A DNA stretch of 64,000 nucleotides, taken from the NCBI RefSeq assembly GCF_051622035.1, contig NC_135366.1, positions 1,725,501 to 1,789,500 on the forward strand. Direction: 5' to 3'. The stretch is from Arctopsyche grandis. Lineage: Eukaryota > Arthropoda > Insecta > Trichoptera > Hydropsychidae. The notes beneath the pieces were generated by a model, which saw only the letters and a program-made list of their open reading frames with translations, ran no database searches and was not told where the DNA came from. Positions 10,887 to 25,936 of this stretch are shown here, one piece after another (positions within the stretch are counted from its first letter, which is position 1; each line of letters begins with the position of its first letter). Both the position numbers and the translations under genes were made by a program.

Positions 10887-13511
10887 ATCACTACATTTTG
10901 CATAATAAATAATAGTTACTAAGTCACAAGAAAGCATTATTACCTGGTGGTCGAATGTGTTGTAAGATGGATATTTCGTTTAAAATATCGTTTTTGTCTT
11001 TTAGTCGACTGGAACATACGTTATTTCTTCCCTTTTCTTCCATCCATTGTAAGTACTCAGTTCTTAGACTTTCGTACAAACAAACGCTGAACGATATGCA
11101 TATGACACGACGGAAAGGAGAATTCAAAGAAGCGGGACGCGTAAATACATTCATAAGCGCGAGCGACCGAAACAGCATATTACGAAAGATGCATGTTCCC
11201 AAACGTTGCAAGTACAAATATTTCCCGCTCGCATCAATAATACATCAATAATATTCGATGTTTGGGAATTTGTGCTCGATGCAAAACGCGCGCGCACACA
11301 CACACTCTCACTCACTTTCGTGGTAGTTCGGGCTGTAGCTCGAAGACAGAAACAAAAACAACATTTTTTATAAAGCGATATTCAAAAGTGACGCTGCTAT
11401 CCAACCCTCTTAAGACAGGCTCGAATGAGAAGAAGCGAGGGGAAAGTTTCACACAACTACCCCGAAGCCCCGGCACGTCCCTGGAGTGAGGATCTACATC
11501 TCCCCGTACTTGTTTTCACATTGTCTGAGAAAAATATTCGGATTATTTACGCTCTCGCTACTTTATCTACATGTTGCTCTCGTACGTGTATGATAAGGGT
11601 AAAGGAAAAACTTTCGAGAAATTTAACTCGAACCGTCTGGGAGTTTTGCACGGAAATTTCGCCGATGATCGGACCGTTTATACGGTGGAAATGCGACGAG
11701 ACAAAACCTGGATATAATATATACAAACTAAGTATATTATATATTGTAATACATGTATCGTGCGTGTGTGTGTGTGTGTGTGTTTTGTTGTATTACGATG
11801 TTGGGAAATTTCACGCTGGAACTGATACGCCAATTTTCGCACGCATCACGGTGTTGTAAACATGGCGGAATTATTTAGAGCAAATTCGGAGGCCAACACT
11901 CCACTTTTGTTGTGTGTTAAATGTTCTTCTTGTACAGTTCAGATAATTTGTGAAGTTTGCATTCTGAATGTTGATTTAATTGAGATTAAATCAATAGCTG
12001 AAACTTTTATACAACTGGAATTTCAGTTTGATACACTGAGTAGTAAAATTATTACTAACAGATGACATAAATATAATTGTCTGAAATTTATACATACACA
12101 TATTATATGTGAAAAAAATTCAGCTCAATTCATTGAGTAGTTTGAGAGATAAAAAAATTTAAGCTGAAAGGTGGAGCCTATAATGAAAGGTAGCATTTAC
12201 GATGGACCTAAAAAGTTAGTGATCGACAATTGAATTTTTTCATATTTGCAACACTTATTTTTTATTGATACTTAATATGTTTATATATTTATACGTTTGT
12301 ATGTCTACATATGTACATATATACATAGATTTTTGATAAAACCCTTCAGTAGTTATTCACAAATAATCTGTAGCTTTTGGAATTCTTTAAAAGGATTAGA
12401 AAAAGTGTACGTATGTACGTATATATACATAAAATGTATGTAAAAGATGATTTTTTGCTCGAATTATATACCTATATGTAACTTCAGATTACAAATACAT
12501 ATAGTTAACAGATTAATTAAGATAAAATTAATATGGAAAAATCCGTAATATTCTTAAGCATTTGTAGCTTTTTCAACGGTCGAAATATGTAGTTCACGAA
12601 TATTGTTCATATGTAATATATGAGATAAATACATAAATGTATGCACGATTTTGATAAATAGCTGTAAACGTAAACGGGCATGAACTTATGCAATAATTAT
12701 ATACGTATAATATATACTTAAATAATATGTGTGTTTGTCCAGCTGCGGATTTTGCATTTTGAATGTTGATCAATTGAGATACTATACAATTATAAGGAAA
12801 ATGAATATATGGATTACTCTTCAACAGTTTTTCAGAAAGAATATGAAGCTTCTTTAATTGTTGAATAATCTAGAAAAAAAAAATGATATTAGTCGATAGA
12901 TGTTGAGTGTATGTATATTTGACTTTGGATCTTTTAGAACCGATACGTAAATTTGTCAATACGCAATCAGTCGAAAAACAAATTTGGCAATGTGCGAGTG
13001 TGTTTTTCCGTTTATTTTATTGACTCTATATATATAGGAGTATATATAGGTACATATATATTAAATATATTTCATGTTTTCGTATGTCTACACTTAATCA
13101 TTTGATAGGTGAATTTGTCGACAGTCAAATAAACTTGTCATCAATCCAATTTCGCAACCCTATTTATTTATTCGAATTTTTTTTTGTATGCTAAAATATG
13201 ATTTTTCAAGCTTAAAAGTGTGTTGTTTGATTTAATAGCATTATTTTTCGTATCAACTCACTCTGAAGCTTGTTCAGCTTTTATTCAATAATTAGAATAG
13301 TTCGTTAGCTTTGTGTTGAACGTTGAATTTGATCGAATTTTAGTTATTAGAATCAATTATCATTAGGTTGCACTAATAAATTAAATGATAATTGTATTTA
13401 TGTATGTATGCGTGTTGATACAAAAATTAATATGTAAAACATTATATGGTCTTCTAAATATGTTTAATATAAAATGGCAGCCGAAATTCAACTTATTGAT
13501 AATTATAATAA
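10887..13511. other. No gene recognised; mixed then AT-rich sequence
   Basis: The 10900-11870 part is less AT-rich and includes a (GT)n tract at about 11765-11783. Its overlapping frames on both strands show no family resemblance. From 12060 to 13510 the sequence is AT-rich with many tatatacat motifs and no supportable feature. Confidence 0.55.
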
Positions 13512-14128
13512 CACTGTTCGACAAATGACGACTTTTTTTTTGGTTCAGAGACGAGATATGACTTTTCTTATAGAATTATGCCCAGTGAACACGAGTCTGG
13601 TAATAAAAAATGTTGATTAGCTCGAGATTAGGAGATATATGTGTTTTTTAAATCGCACGATTTTTCTATATCTTGGTGTTGTCCGATCGATGTCTCAAAA
13701 TCTGTCAATTTCCCGTTAAAAATGAATATTGGAATCTATAGTCGGGTATTTTATCTTTCATTTGTAGTACTTTTCAGCTTTCAAATCTCTCTAAGTAGTT
13801 CAGTTTAAATTAAAAGTCAAAAGTACGTATTTTCACTTGGGATTTTTTCCCACTGTTAAAAGTATTTTATATTGAATATTTCCTATTGAAACATGTTTAT
13901 TGGAATAGCATTCTGGCCACACTATTTTTTGTTTTCGTTTAAAAGGGTTAATTGGAAGTGTGCTGAATTTTAAATCGGTGAAATTGCGTACTAGTATTTA
14001 CTCGTATTTACACGAATCTGAATTGAATTAATAGGGATAATATATTAAATTGTCTTTATATGAGAATTAAATAAAATTCCACGTAGAATAGAATAGATTA
14101 ATAACAAAAATTCGTTTATTTTATCGAG
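13512..14128 (+). mobile_element. Non-autonomous TIR element MITE-Y, copy 1 (right end missing)
   Basis: It begins CACTGTTCGACAAATGACGA after TAA and follows the copies at 40527-41341 and 52810-53394 for about 600 bp. Landmarks are gagatatgacttttcttatag, tgttgattagctcgagatt and gtacttttcagcttt. The matching right terminus gtcgtcatttgtcgaacagtg, seen only in the second copy, is absent here. No protein is encoded. Superfamily is not assigned. Confidence 0.7.
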
Positions 14129-14836
14129 GTAAGCCAGTTATCAGTTATCAAGACCCTTATCGAAAATACTCATAAAATTTCATTTACGATTTGAACGCTG
14201 AGCAATAAGTTCCCATTGATAAAGAGAGTCTCTAACTCTATATCTTGGTGGGAAAATACCGACACACTCGAAGATTCCGAAATAAAGCCCTGTGTATGTA
14301 CATATATAGATAAGGTTGTATATTAAAATATTCACGATTTGTTTCAGCATCCGCGGGGGATTCAGCAGTCTGAAAACACGGGGCGGCCCAGGGCTGCCGA
14401 CGTTTCCCAGACGCACAACACTTTTCAACCGGCCTGTACTCAAAGGTAAGGCGAACAAATACGAAATAAAAAAGAAGGGAAACGGACAATGGGGTGGGGT
14501 GGAATCTTGACGCAAAAATGTCGGTCAGAGAATAAGAAGACCGGAAGTGAAAGAGGGGGGATGGGGATGCTGGGAATACCCTTCCTCTCTCATCGGGAGG
14601 CAGTATCGTATTACCGGTTTTCGTTTGAAATTAATTCGTTTAGCTTTGAATTGGGTACAAGTTCAACTCCTTCGGACGTAATTCACTTAAGTCAAACGAG
14701 GGCTTTCAAATGTTTTATGTAATTTGGTATATGTATGCATCTATGTATGGTCTTTTTGTTTCGTTGGTGTTGATCTCTTTTAGGGTGCAACCTTTTATTG
14801 GAAAAAATATATATTATTAATTATATATTAATATAA
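14129..14836. other. GC-richer sequence, no gene recognised
   Basis: Positions 14340-14720 stand out by composition. They contain overlapping frames on both strands and one ACCGGAAGT-type motif near 14540. No family was recognised; this may be unique or conserved non-coding sequence. Confidence 0.45.
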
Positions 14837-15004
14837 TCTAATATATAATTTTGAAAGAGACTTTGTATGTATGTAAGCATTGTTGGTTCGTAAATCCGTG
14901 ACGTCATCAAACTAATGAATATTAATAAAATGTTCACTATTAGATTGGCCATGTTCAAGCGGTTTATACTACAAATACCGAGCGAAGCCGGGTAAAAACA
15001 CTAG
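14837..15004 (+). mobile_element. Helitron-like element HelA (short, + sense)
   Basis: It starts TC at 14837 (TCTAATATATAATTTTG) and ends CTAG at 15001-15004, inserted between A (14836) and T (15005). A hairpin-forming ccgagcgaagccggg lies just before the end. TC start, subterminal hairpin, CTRR end and A/T insertion are the hallmarks of Helitrons. It is 168 bp and encodes nothing, so it is non-autonomous. Other copies are at 20367, 45883, 49862 and 50096. Confidence 0.75.
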
Positions 15005-15295
15005 TATATTATATTATTATTCTTTTTTACCACTCGCAGGTTGCCACAAATCGATAATTTTTCCAATTTTTGTTTGTAATTGATTTTGGAATTATATACG
15101 GGTGTTTTCACAAGTACTATACATGGATATATGTATGTATGTAGATAAATACAAGGTGTATTATAATTGACACATTTTTATCGAAATTTTTTTGATATTT
15201 TACGACGTTCTTTTCGTTAATCATAATCATCATGATCAGTTACTTTAATTTACTTTAAAAATACTTTTATTTTTATTTTTATAAATAACATCATA
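15005..15295. other. AT-rich spacer between Helitron-like elements
   Basis: Nothing beyond short catatgtatgtatg-type motifs is seen. Confidence 0.5.
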
Positions 15296-15693
15296 TCATA
15301 TATGTATAAAGAATAGCGCTATTATGTGTGTGTGTTTGTGTGCGATAACGCTCGCCGTACTATAATAGTCGTTTCGATTCGACATATGTACCTGACAGCT
15401 AAAACGTATGAATATAATACGAACATAATAACAGATTAACATAAAACTTCTATATATATATACTGTTTGCTACCAATTTTTCCTCTAGGCTAATAATTCT
15501 CTGAGCATTTAGCGCCATCTAATTAAAATTTATTTAATAAATTCATTTTTTTTCCTTTGGTGTTTTATATTGTTTATACATATACATAATAAGTATATGC
15601 TGTAGGGCCGACACATTTATTTTATTTATTTTTTAATTAATAGCTCAATATGGCATAACCCATACGATGATATTACATCGGGCACAACACTAC
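15296..15693 (+). mobile_element. Helitron-like element HelC (+ sense)
   Basis: The 5' end reads TCATATATGTATAAAGAATAG. The 3' end has the palindrome-like gatgatattacatc followed by gggcacaacactac and T. Two further copies, at 25469-25936 and 60108-61099 on the other strand, share cgataacgctcg, gtttcgattcgacat, ggtagcaa-type and atggcgct-type blocks. The last base of CTRR is C here where the 60 kb copy has G. No coding capacity. Confidence 0.65.
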
Positions 15694-20366
<4,673 letters not shown>

Positions 20367-20622
20367 TCTAATATTATATATAATTTCGAAAAAGACTTTG
20401 TATGTTAGTTTGTATGTACATATGTATGTATGTAAGTATTTTTGGTTGGGAACTTTGAAAACAAAATAAAGTTTCTATGACGACAATTCAATCGGTTGAA
20501 TATTATATTTTTTTTGATTCAAATAAATTTTATAAAAAAAAATGAATTTAAATACTATTAGATTCGCCATTTTTAAGCTGTTTATATTACACATACTGAA
20601 CGAAGCCGGGTAAAAAAACTAG
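20367..20622 (+). mobile_element. Helitron-like element HelA, inserted at the 5' edge of HelB
   Basis: It starts TC at 20367 after A and ends CTAG at 20619-20622 after gaacgaagccgggtaaaaaaa. The next base is the first T of HelB's TC terminus. HelA therefore used the A/T dinucleotide formed by host A and HelB T. Length 256 bp, longer than the 14837 copy through an internal AT-rich insertion. Confidence 0.75.
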
Positions 20623-21434
20623 TCTATACACATATAAAAATGAATGTCTGTGTGTGTGCCTTTAATTATTTAGCCAGCAGCGTGGCTCGGTCGTTAAGCT
20701 TCTGCTTAATACTGAGAGGCGCCGAGTTCGATCCCTTGAGCTGACCTCGATTGAAAAGAATTTTTCTGAGTATATCTGTAATGCTGCTGGTCAGACCAGG
20801 ATTTGTGACTCCTGGTTGATCGTTTCCTATCAGAGTTTGCCAATTTTCTCTGATTTCATTGTTGAAACGATTCCCGATTAAAAATTGGCTAAAAATCCTT
20901 CCTACCCACTATGTCACCACTATTAGAGTATGATTAATGTAAATATTACAATAAAAATGTATGTACAATTCATAGATGTCTCGTTAATTGTCGAGTTTAA
21001 GTCAGTGTCTCGTAATTTAGCGACTTATATAATAAAAAAATGCTGTATTGTTTGTAATTTGGCCAGGAAGGCGCATTGGGGTTTACCTGTAATGCCTTCC
21101 TGGTATGAAATAAATAAAAAAAAAATAAAAAAAAAAAAAAAAAATAAAAAAAAAAAAATAAGTTCCTAAACCACTGAACCGATTACGATGGAACTTTCAG
21201 GATTTGTTGTATGCATGTCCGGGAAGATTACTGTGAAAAAAAAACGGGAAAAAACGGAAACGGGAATGGGTGTCATTGCAACGCTATAATTTCAAATGTT
21301 TTCGCGTCGCAACCAACGTGTTCGCTGCCTGCGTTTTTCCGACAAATGGAAACAGGAACCGGAACGAAAACGGGAACGGGAACGGGAACTGTATGCGTTA
21401 TAGTGGCATTGCAACGCATGCCGGGTTCAACTAG
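20623..21434 (+). mobile_element. Helitron-like element HelB with a nested SINE
   Basis: The 5' end is TCTATACACATATAAAAATG followed by aatgtctgtg. The 3' part has cctaaaccactgaaccgatt, repeated gggaac units (about 21370-21390), a paired gttatagtggcattgcaac/gcatgccggg region and the end caaCTAG before T. This organisation matches non-autonomous Helitrons of insects as I know them. Host A (20366) and T (21435) border the HelA plus HelB block. A SINE at 20672-21169 interrupts it; without it HelB would be about 310 bp. Confidence 0.75.
20672..21169 (+). mobile_element. Full-length long SINE (SINE-A)
   Basis: The head gccagcagcgtggctcgg ... gagttcgatccct has an A-box-like and a B-box-like element spaced as in tRNA promoters. 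The body includes gtcagaccaggatttgtgac, gatcgtttcctatcagag and tgaaacgattcc. The 3' end is a stem-loop at 21064-21104 (ccaggaagg with ccttcctgg, loop gcattggggtttacctgt), then an AAATAAA-rich tail to 21169. The tRNA head implies RNA polymerase III transcription; the 3' stem-loop is shared with the LINE 3' ends. Other copies are near 40.3, 41.7, 44.1, 47.2, 50.3 and 54.4 kb. Confidence 0.8.
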
Positions 21435-23042
21435 TATATAATAATTATGTATTAGTATATAATTTGGTGTGTTTCTTGATCTGTATAGTACTCTCGTCGC
21501 AATGTAGCGATCTGTAAAGATGAGTGTATACGATTAATTGAATAAATAATAATAATTTTTGTCTTTAAAAGGGGTGCAAGCATGTCTCAAGGTTTCGAAA
21601 CGCCGGTTTTTCCAAATCGATTATGGAGGGAAAGCGACTGTGAGCGCAAACAACACTTGCATAGGCGATGTGTATTCGTCGATGTCGCCAAATGCGCACT
21701 CGAACACACCTAATCTTCACGCCTCTGAGCTGTTCTCGGCTCAAAAGGGTCTTAAGCCGACGGTCGAACGTTTCAAGAGGCCCTTATCCATACCCTACTA
21801 TTGGTACGACCGTTCAGAAATGAAACAGAAAAATTTTCAACGGGGAAAAGCGTACAAAAGCAACGATCGCTAAAAATATCACGATCTTTTTCCATTCGGC
21901 GGTTACGTGTTGTTTTTTTTTTCATTATTATTATTTTAATTACGCACCGTATTGAATTAGCTTTCTTTGTTTTGCGATTTTTTCGTCTTGTTGCTGACGA
22001 ATACGTTTTCGCTTTGTTTAGATAATTTTCCGTGGTAAATCCTTATATATTTTGGCATAGTGTACGGTCGTTTGTGTTATCGCGGCCAAATCGCAAAAGA
22101 AACGTTCGCTTTCGCTTCCAGTTTGTTTGTTTGTCCAAAAACCACGACCGAAATATCCACTTTTTTTTATTTTTAACTTAGTTTCGTTTACATAACATGT
22201 ATAGATAAATTGTTATAATTAAAGAATTTGATTTAATACTACTTCTATTCGGGAGGGCACATAATGGTGGCCACAATATAAAATATGTGGCCTTTGAAAT
22301 CGTTAAAAATTCAAGATTATCAATCTTAAACATATTAAATAATATAATTCAATTTTAAAATGATCAAAATTATACGATAATTAATAGACCTGGTGACTTG
22401 CAATTTGTCTGCAGTGTTGCGTCGAATTTTTACAAAATGAAAATGATTCGCTTTTAAGATCATAATAAATGCAAAATTAATAATTAGATCAAAATAATAT
22501 TTCTATTGTTGAATTGATTATTTGATTATTTGAAGTTATCATAATTATTTGGCCCGGTGATTTACAGTTTGTTCGTTATTTTACGGTAAAGTATTGCAAA
22601 AAAATGTGAAATTTTGTATAATGAAGATGGTTTGATTTTAAAATCACCTTAAATCTGAAATTATTTATTTAATCAGAATAATTTTAATATCCTAGAAAAG
22701 AACAGAAATGACACTTTTAAGTGATAATAATTATTTGGCCTGGCGACTTATAGTTTGTCAGTTATATTGCGTTAAATTTATACAAAAAAATGTGTGAAGT
22801 TTTATTTCATGAAAATGGTTCGCTTTTGAAATGGCTACAAATTTCTTTATATTATATATCTATGTATACATATATATTATTACAAACATAATTACATTCT
22901 TAAAAACAAAAATTATGATAAGTTTTTAAATATTAATATATGGATTATTAGCCCAGTTACTTAAAAACTGTACATGTACAAATGTATGTATATAATAAAT
23001 ATTTCAAATAGTATATGACGAAAATAGGTTGCCTTAAAAATC
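21435..23042. other. No gene recognised
   Basis: Positions 21560-22130 are GC-richer with two overlapping frames (104 and 74 codons) in which I recognise no domain. From 22140 the sequence is AT-rich. Three loosely similar blocks near 22380, 22545 and 22735 (ggcc-ggtgacttgcaatttgtc-like) suggest an old tandem repeat of about 180 bp. Confidence 0.5.
22384..22850 (+). repeat. Diverged tandem repeat of about 180 bp
   Basis: The phrases acctggtgacttgcaatttgtc (22387), cccggtgatttacagtttgttc (22552) and cctggcgacttatagtttgtc (22739) recur at 165-187 bp. Each is followed by a ttg/ttttacggt-like stretch and a variant of aaaatggtt-cgcttttaa. Three imperfect units are visible. Confidence 0.5.
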
Positions 23043-23300
23043 ATTATATGAGCCGTTATATTTGAAAGTGGCGAAATTCCAATTTTCAGTTCCAAAATCA
23101 CTTTCTATTTGACATAATTCACAAATTGTTATCACTTCTTTCAATTCAATACGTCCTTAATCTTGGAAAAGCAGAAGAAACGTATTACAGGCCACCAGTA
23201 TTTTTAAATATTGTTAAACCCGAAACATTAAATATAATGTTTCGCGAGATATTTCTCGAAATGAAGAAAGGTGGACTTATGCTATTTTAAATTATAGCGT
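23043..23300 (+). repeat. Dispersed repeat R2, copy 2
   Basis: Matches 3650-3905 in block order: atttgaaagtggc, ttttcagttcc, attcacaaat, acgtattacagg, cagtatttttaaat and ctcgaaatgaag. It contains a palindromic cattaaatataatg stretch near 23226-23240. Class unknown. Confidence 0.5.
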
Positions 23301-23460
23301 CTGCCTTACGCATTATATGTATATAACATTTAATTTTAAAATAATAATAAATTTTCCTCAGTATTTATATTAAGTTCGCAATTTTATGGAAATAAAAAAA
23401 TTGTTTTATGTGTTTGTATTATATACATACATATTACGTACACATCGATGATTTGATGAG

Positions 23461-23659
23461 CAGATATTGTATGTCCATTTTTGAATTCGTATCGAATTTT
23501 AAGTCTGTAGATGCTGGAATAATGCAGGTTTTTCCTTTCAAAGTAATTTATATACATATACCACATAAATTTCCTTACAAAGGAAAAACCGAAATATTAC
23601 AGCATCTACTAACTATTAATTATTCGATGCAATTTCAACAATGGACATACAATATCTGT
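23461..23659. repeat. Imperfect inverted repeat (long hairpin)
   Basis: The arm 23461-23537 (cagatattgtatgtccat ... gtagatgctg ... ggtttttccttt) pairs with 23579-23659 (aaggaaaaacc ... cagcatctac ... atggacatacaatatctg). The spacer is about 40 bases. Pairing is interrupted by several small mismatches and bulges, so the arms are old or under structural constraint. Confidence 0.75.
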
Positions 23660-23776
23660 GCACCAAGCCATACTTTAAAGTAGCCAAAAATGTTACATTA
23701 ATTCTGGCATCTGGTAATAATATAAAATCGTTTAAAATATAAGCAATAGTGCAATAAAGGTTTAGAATAATAATAA

Positions 23777-24278
23777 CACTGAGCAACAAAAAATCACATT
23801 TTTGAGTTACCAGAGCGGAGACTAACCAATCTTTTACTAAATTTACCGCTCGAGTTAGTATGTTTAGATAAAAAATATTGATATAGAAAACCAATCCTTA
23901 TAAATGTGGTGAAATAAAAAACTGGCTAAATAATCGCAACATAACACGGAGAAAAAATCCGTAAAAAAAATATATTTTTGACTTTTAAAATTCGCTAGAC
24001 AATTAATTATAAGTATTTTAAAACAATAAAAATCGCAATCAATAGAAAAAACATCTGATTATTGATTCCAATACTCACTTTGAGCACAACAATACTAGAT
24101 TTTGAGTTAAAGACCGCAAAAGCCAAAAAACTGTAAAAATCGCGCAGTTTTTTAAACGCCCATATCTCGCAAACGATCACTAACCAACAAAAATCATTAT
24201 CATATTCGAGTTTAATGGGTCAAACTTAATAAAAATTGGTAAGTCTTCGCTCTGGTATTTTTTTTTTGTTGCTCAGTG
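23777..24278. mobile_element. Non-autonomous TIR element starting CACTGAGCAAC
   Basis: The left end CACTGAGCAACAAAAAA...ttaccagagcggagac is the inverted counterpart of the right end gtcttcgctctggtatt...GTTGCTCAGTG. TAA lies immediately before (23774-23776) and immediately after (24279-24281), consistent with a 3-bp duplication, or TA. The 500-bp interior has no protein frame. Its CACTG start and TAA flank resemble MITE-Y. Superfamily not assigned. Confidence 0.75.
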
Positions 24279-25468
24279 TAATTGGTGGTCTTAATATTTA
24301 AGTGAGTACGCAGTATTTTATCAAATATATAAGTTCTGTAAATGTGCATAATGAACGAAACTATTGTCTTCACCAATGAAGCAAATAAAAAAATGAATTA
24401 TAGAAAAATAGCAGATCTCTTATATGTACGTATTAAATTCGGCGAGAAATTCCAAACAAAGACGAATTCACTTTCAGTAACTTTTAGATGTGAAACTTTA
24501 TCGCTCGAGCTACGCACCAAAATTCTAAAAAAAAATAGCTCGATCAATATTGATTTAAGACCAGCTTCATTTACATTATGTACATATATAACACACGAGC
24601 TTACGATTTTGATATAATTCGGCACGTCTCGGTTTGCGTAATTTGAGTGAGGCCTATTTATCCTTTGATTTTGTCCTTGCACGTTGGCAAGTTCTGCGCG
24701 AAATTTAGCGTGTTTGAACAGGCCCAAACCTGGACTCGGTCCTCGAAAATTACTGTTATCCACCCACCCCTGTTTGATATTGTCCAATTAATGTACGCTT
24801 TGTGTAACTTTGCACTGAATGTGTGCTTAATAACCGCCGAGAGCCGTGTAATTTGTTGCCAAAGACAAACCCCCATACGTTCTGTATACCTATACAACCT
24901 ATGTGTGTGTGGATAGTAGTTTACTTTTGGCGATGAAATATCGTTTTGCTGTGCTGTTTTTAAAGGACGAAAGCGCGACCTGTCGAAGGGCAATATTTGC
25001 TGGATCTTGGACCGTTATAATGTGCACTGGTCCCGTTTGCCAAAATCTATTTTAATTACCGACGAACGAGCCAACGATTCTCTAGCAGGAATAGATTTAC
25101 TGGTAGCCTTTGCTAATTGCACCTGAACGCTTTCGAAATGCACTCCATAATCGCATTTAGAGTCTATCAACTTCGTTAAAATTGAAGGTAAGCAAGTGTG
25201 TGAATGAATTTTTTCATTGTTAGGAAAATTTTTGGATGCGATGAAAATCGTAGGAGTAAATTGTTCGTTCGAAATTGTTCAAAAGGACGTTTTTCTATAC
25301 GTATACTACATATGTACATATGTTGGCAATAGATGAAGTATTGGAATTGTGAGGAAATTCAAGTTCGCCATTTTGACTAATTTTCGTTATCATTATCATT
25401 ATCGGTTATATTATCATTATCGGTTGCTGATAATGTTTTATTGGTGTTTTTTTTAATATTATATTTTA
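24279..25468. other. GC-richer sequence, no gene recognised
   Basis: Positions 24600-25200 are the least AT-rich part here. Frames overlap on both strands (for example 24398-24787 and 24658-24993 minus, 24647-24916 plus), which argues against a real coding exon. A GTAAGC at 25188 could be read as a splice donor, but there is no coding support. A ttatcattatcgg repeat lies at 25385-25430. Confidence 0.45.
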
Positions 25469-25936
25469 GTAGTGTTGTACCCGATGACATATCATCGCAT
25501 GGGTGTTGGCATATTAAGTTATTAAATAAAAAAAATTAAAATAAATGTGTCGTCGGTCATGTGTTTGATCCCCCACGTGTTTGATTTTTTTTCAAATAAC
25601 TTTTAAATATATTTATATTTAATTGTTTACTATGGTAAAAACTACCTACCTACCAAAAAAATGATAGAAAAATTAATTAATCAAATAAATTTTCAATAGA
25701 TGGTGGAAAATTCTCTGCCAAGCGGAAAAATTGGTAGCAATTATTATATATAGAAGTTTTTTTTCTTTTATTATTGTATTCGTATAAATGTACATACGTT
25801 TTGACAGTGGTTTAGCTATAACGTATATATGTATGTAGGTCGAATCGAAACGACTATTATAGTACGGCGAGCGTTATTTCAGACAGACAGACACACAGAC
25901 AGAATAGCGACATTATAAATATACATATATATATGA
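25469..25936 (-). mobile_element. Helitron-like element HelC (- sense)
   Basis: The plus strand begins gtagtgttgtacccgatgacatatcatcg, the complement of the HelC 3' terminus (CTAC end). It finishes with the complement of the TC start at 25935-25936. Internal blocks shared with 15296-15693 and 60108-61099 include ggtagcaa, gtcgaatcgaaacgact and cggcgagcgttat. A cagacagaca-rich stretch (25881-25903) is a local expansion. Confidence 0.65.

Noticed and set aside
24398..25200. Possible exon cluster with a GTAAGC donor at 25188
   Set aside because: Frames overlap on opposite strands and none shows a domain; a single donor-like hexamer is common by chance.
25881..25910. Possible CRISPR-like or satellite repeat in cagacagaca
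   Set aside because: It is a short simple-sequence expansion inside a HelC copy, with no repeat-spacer structure.
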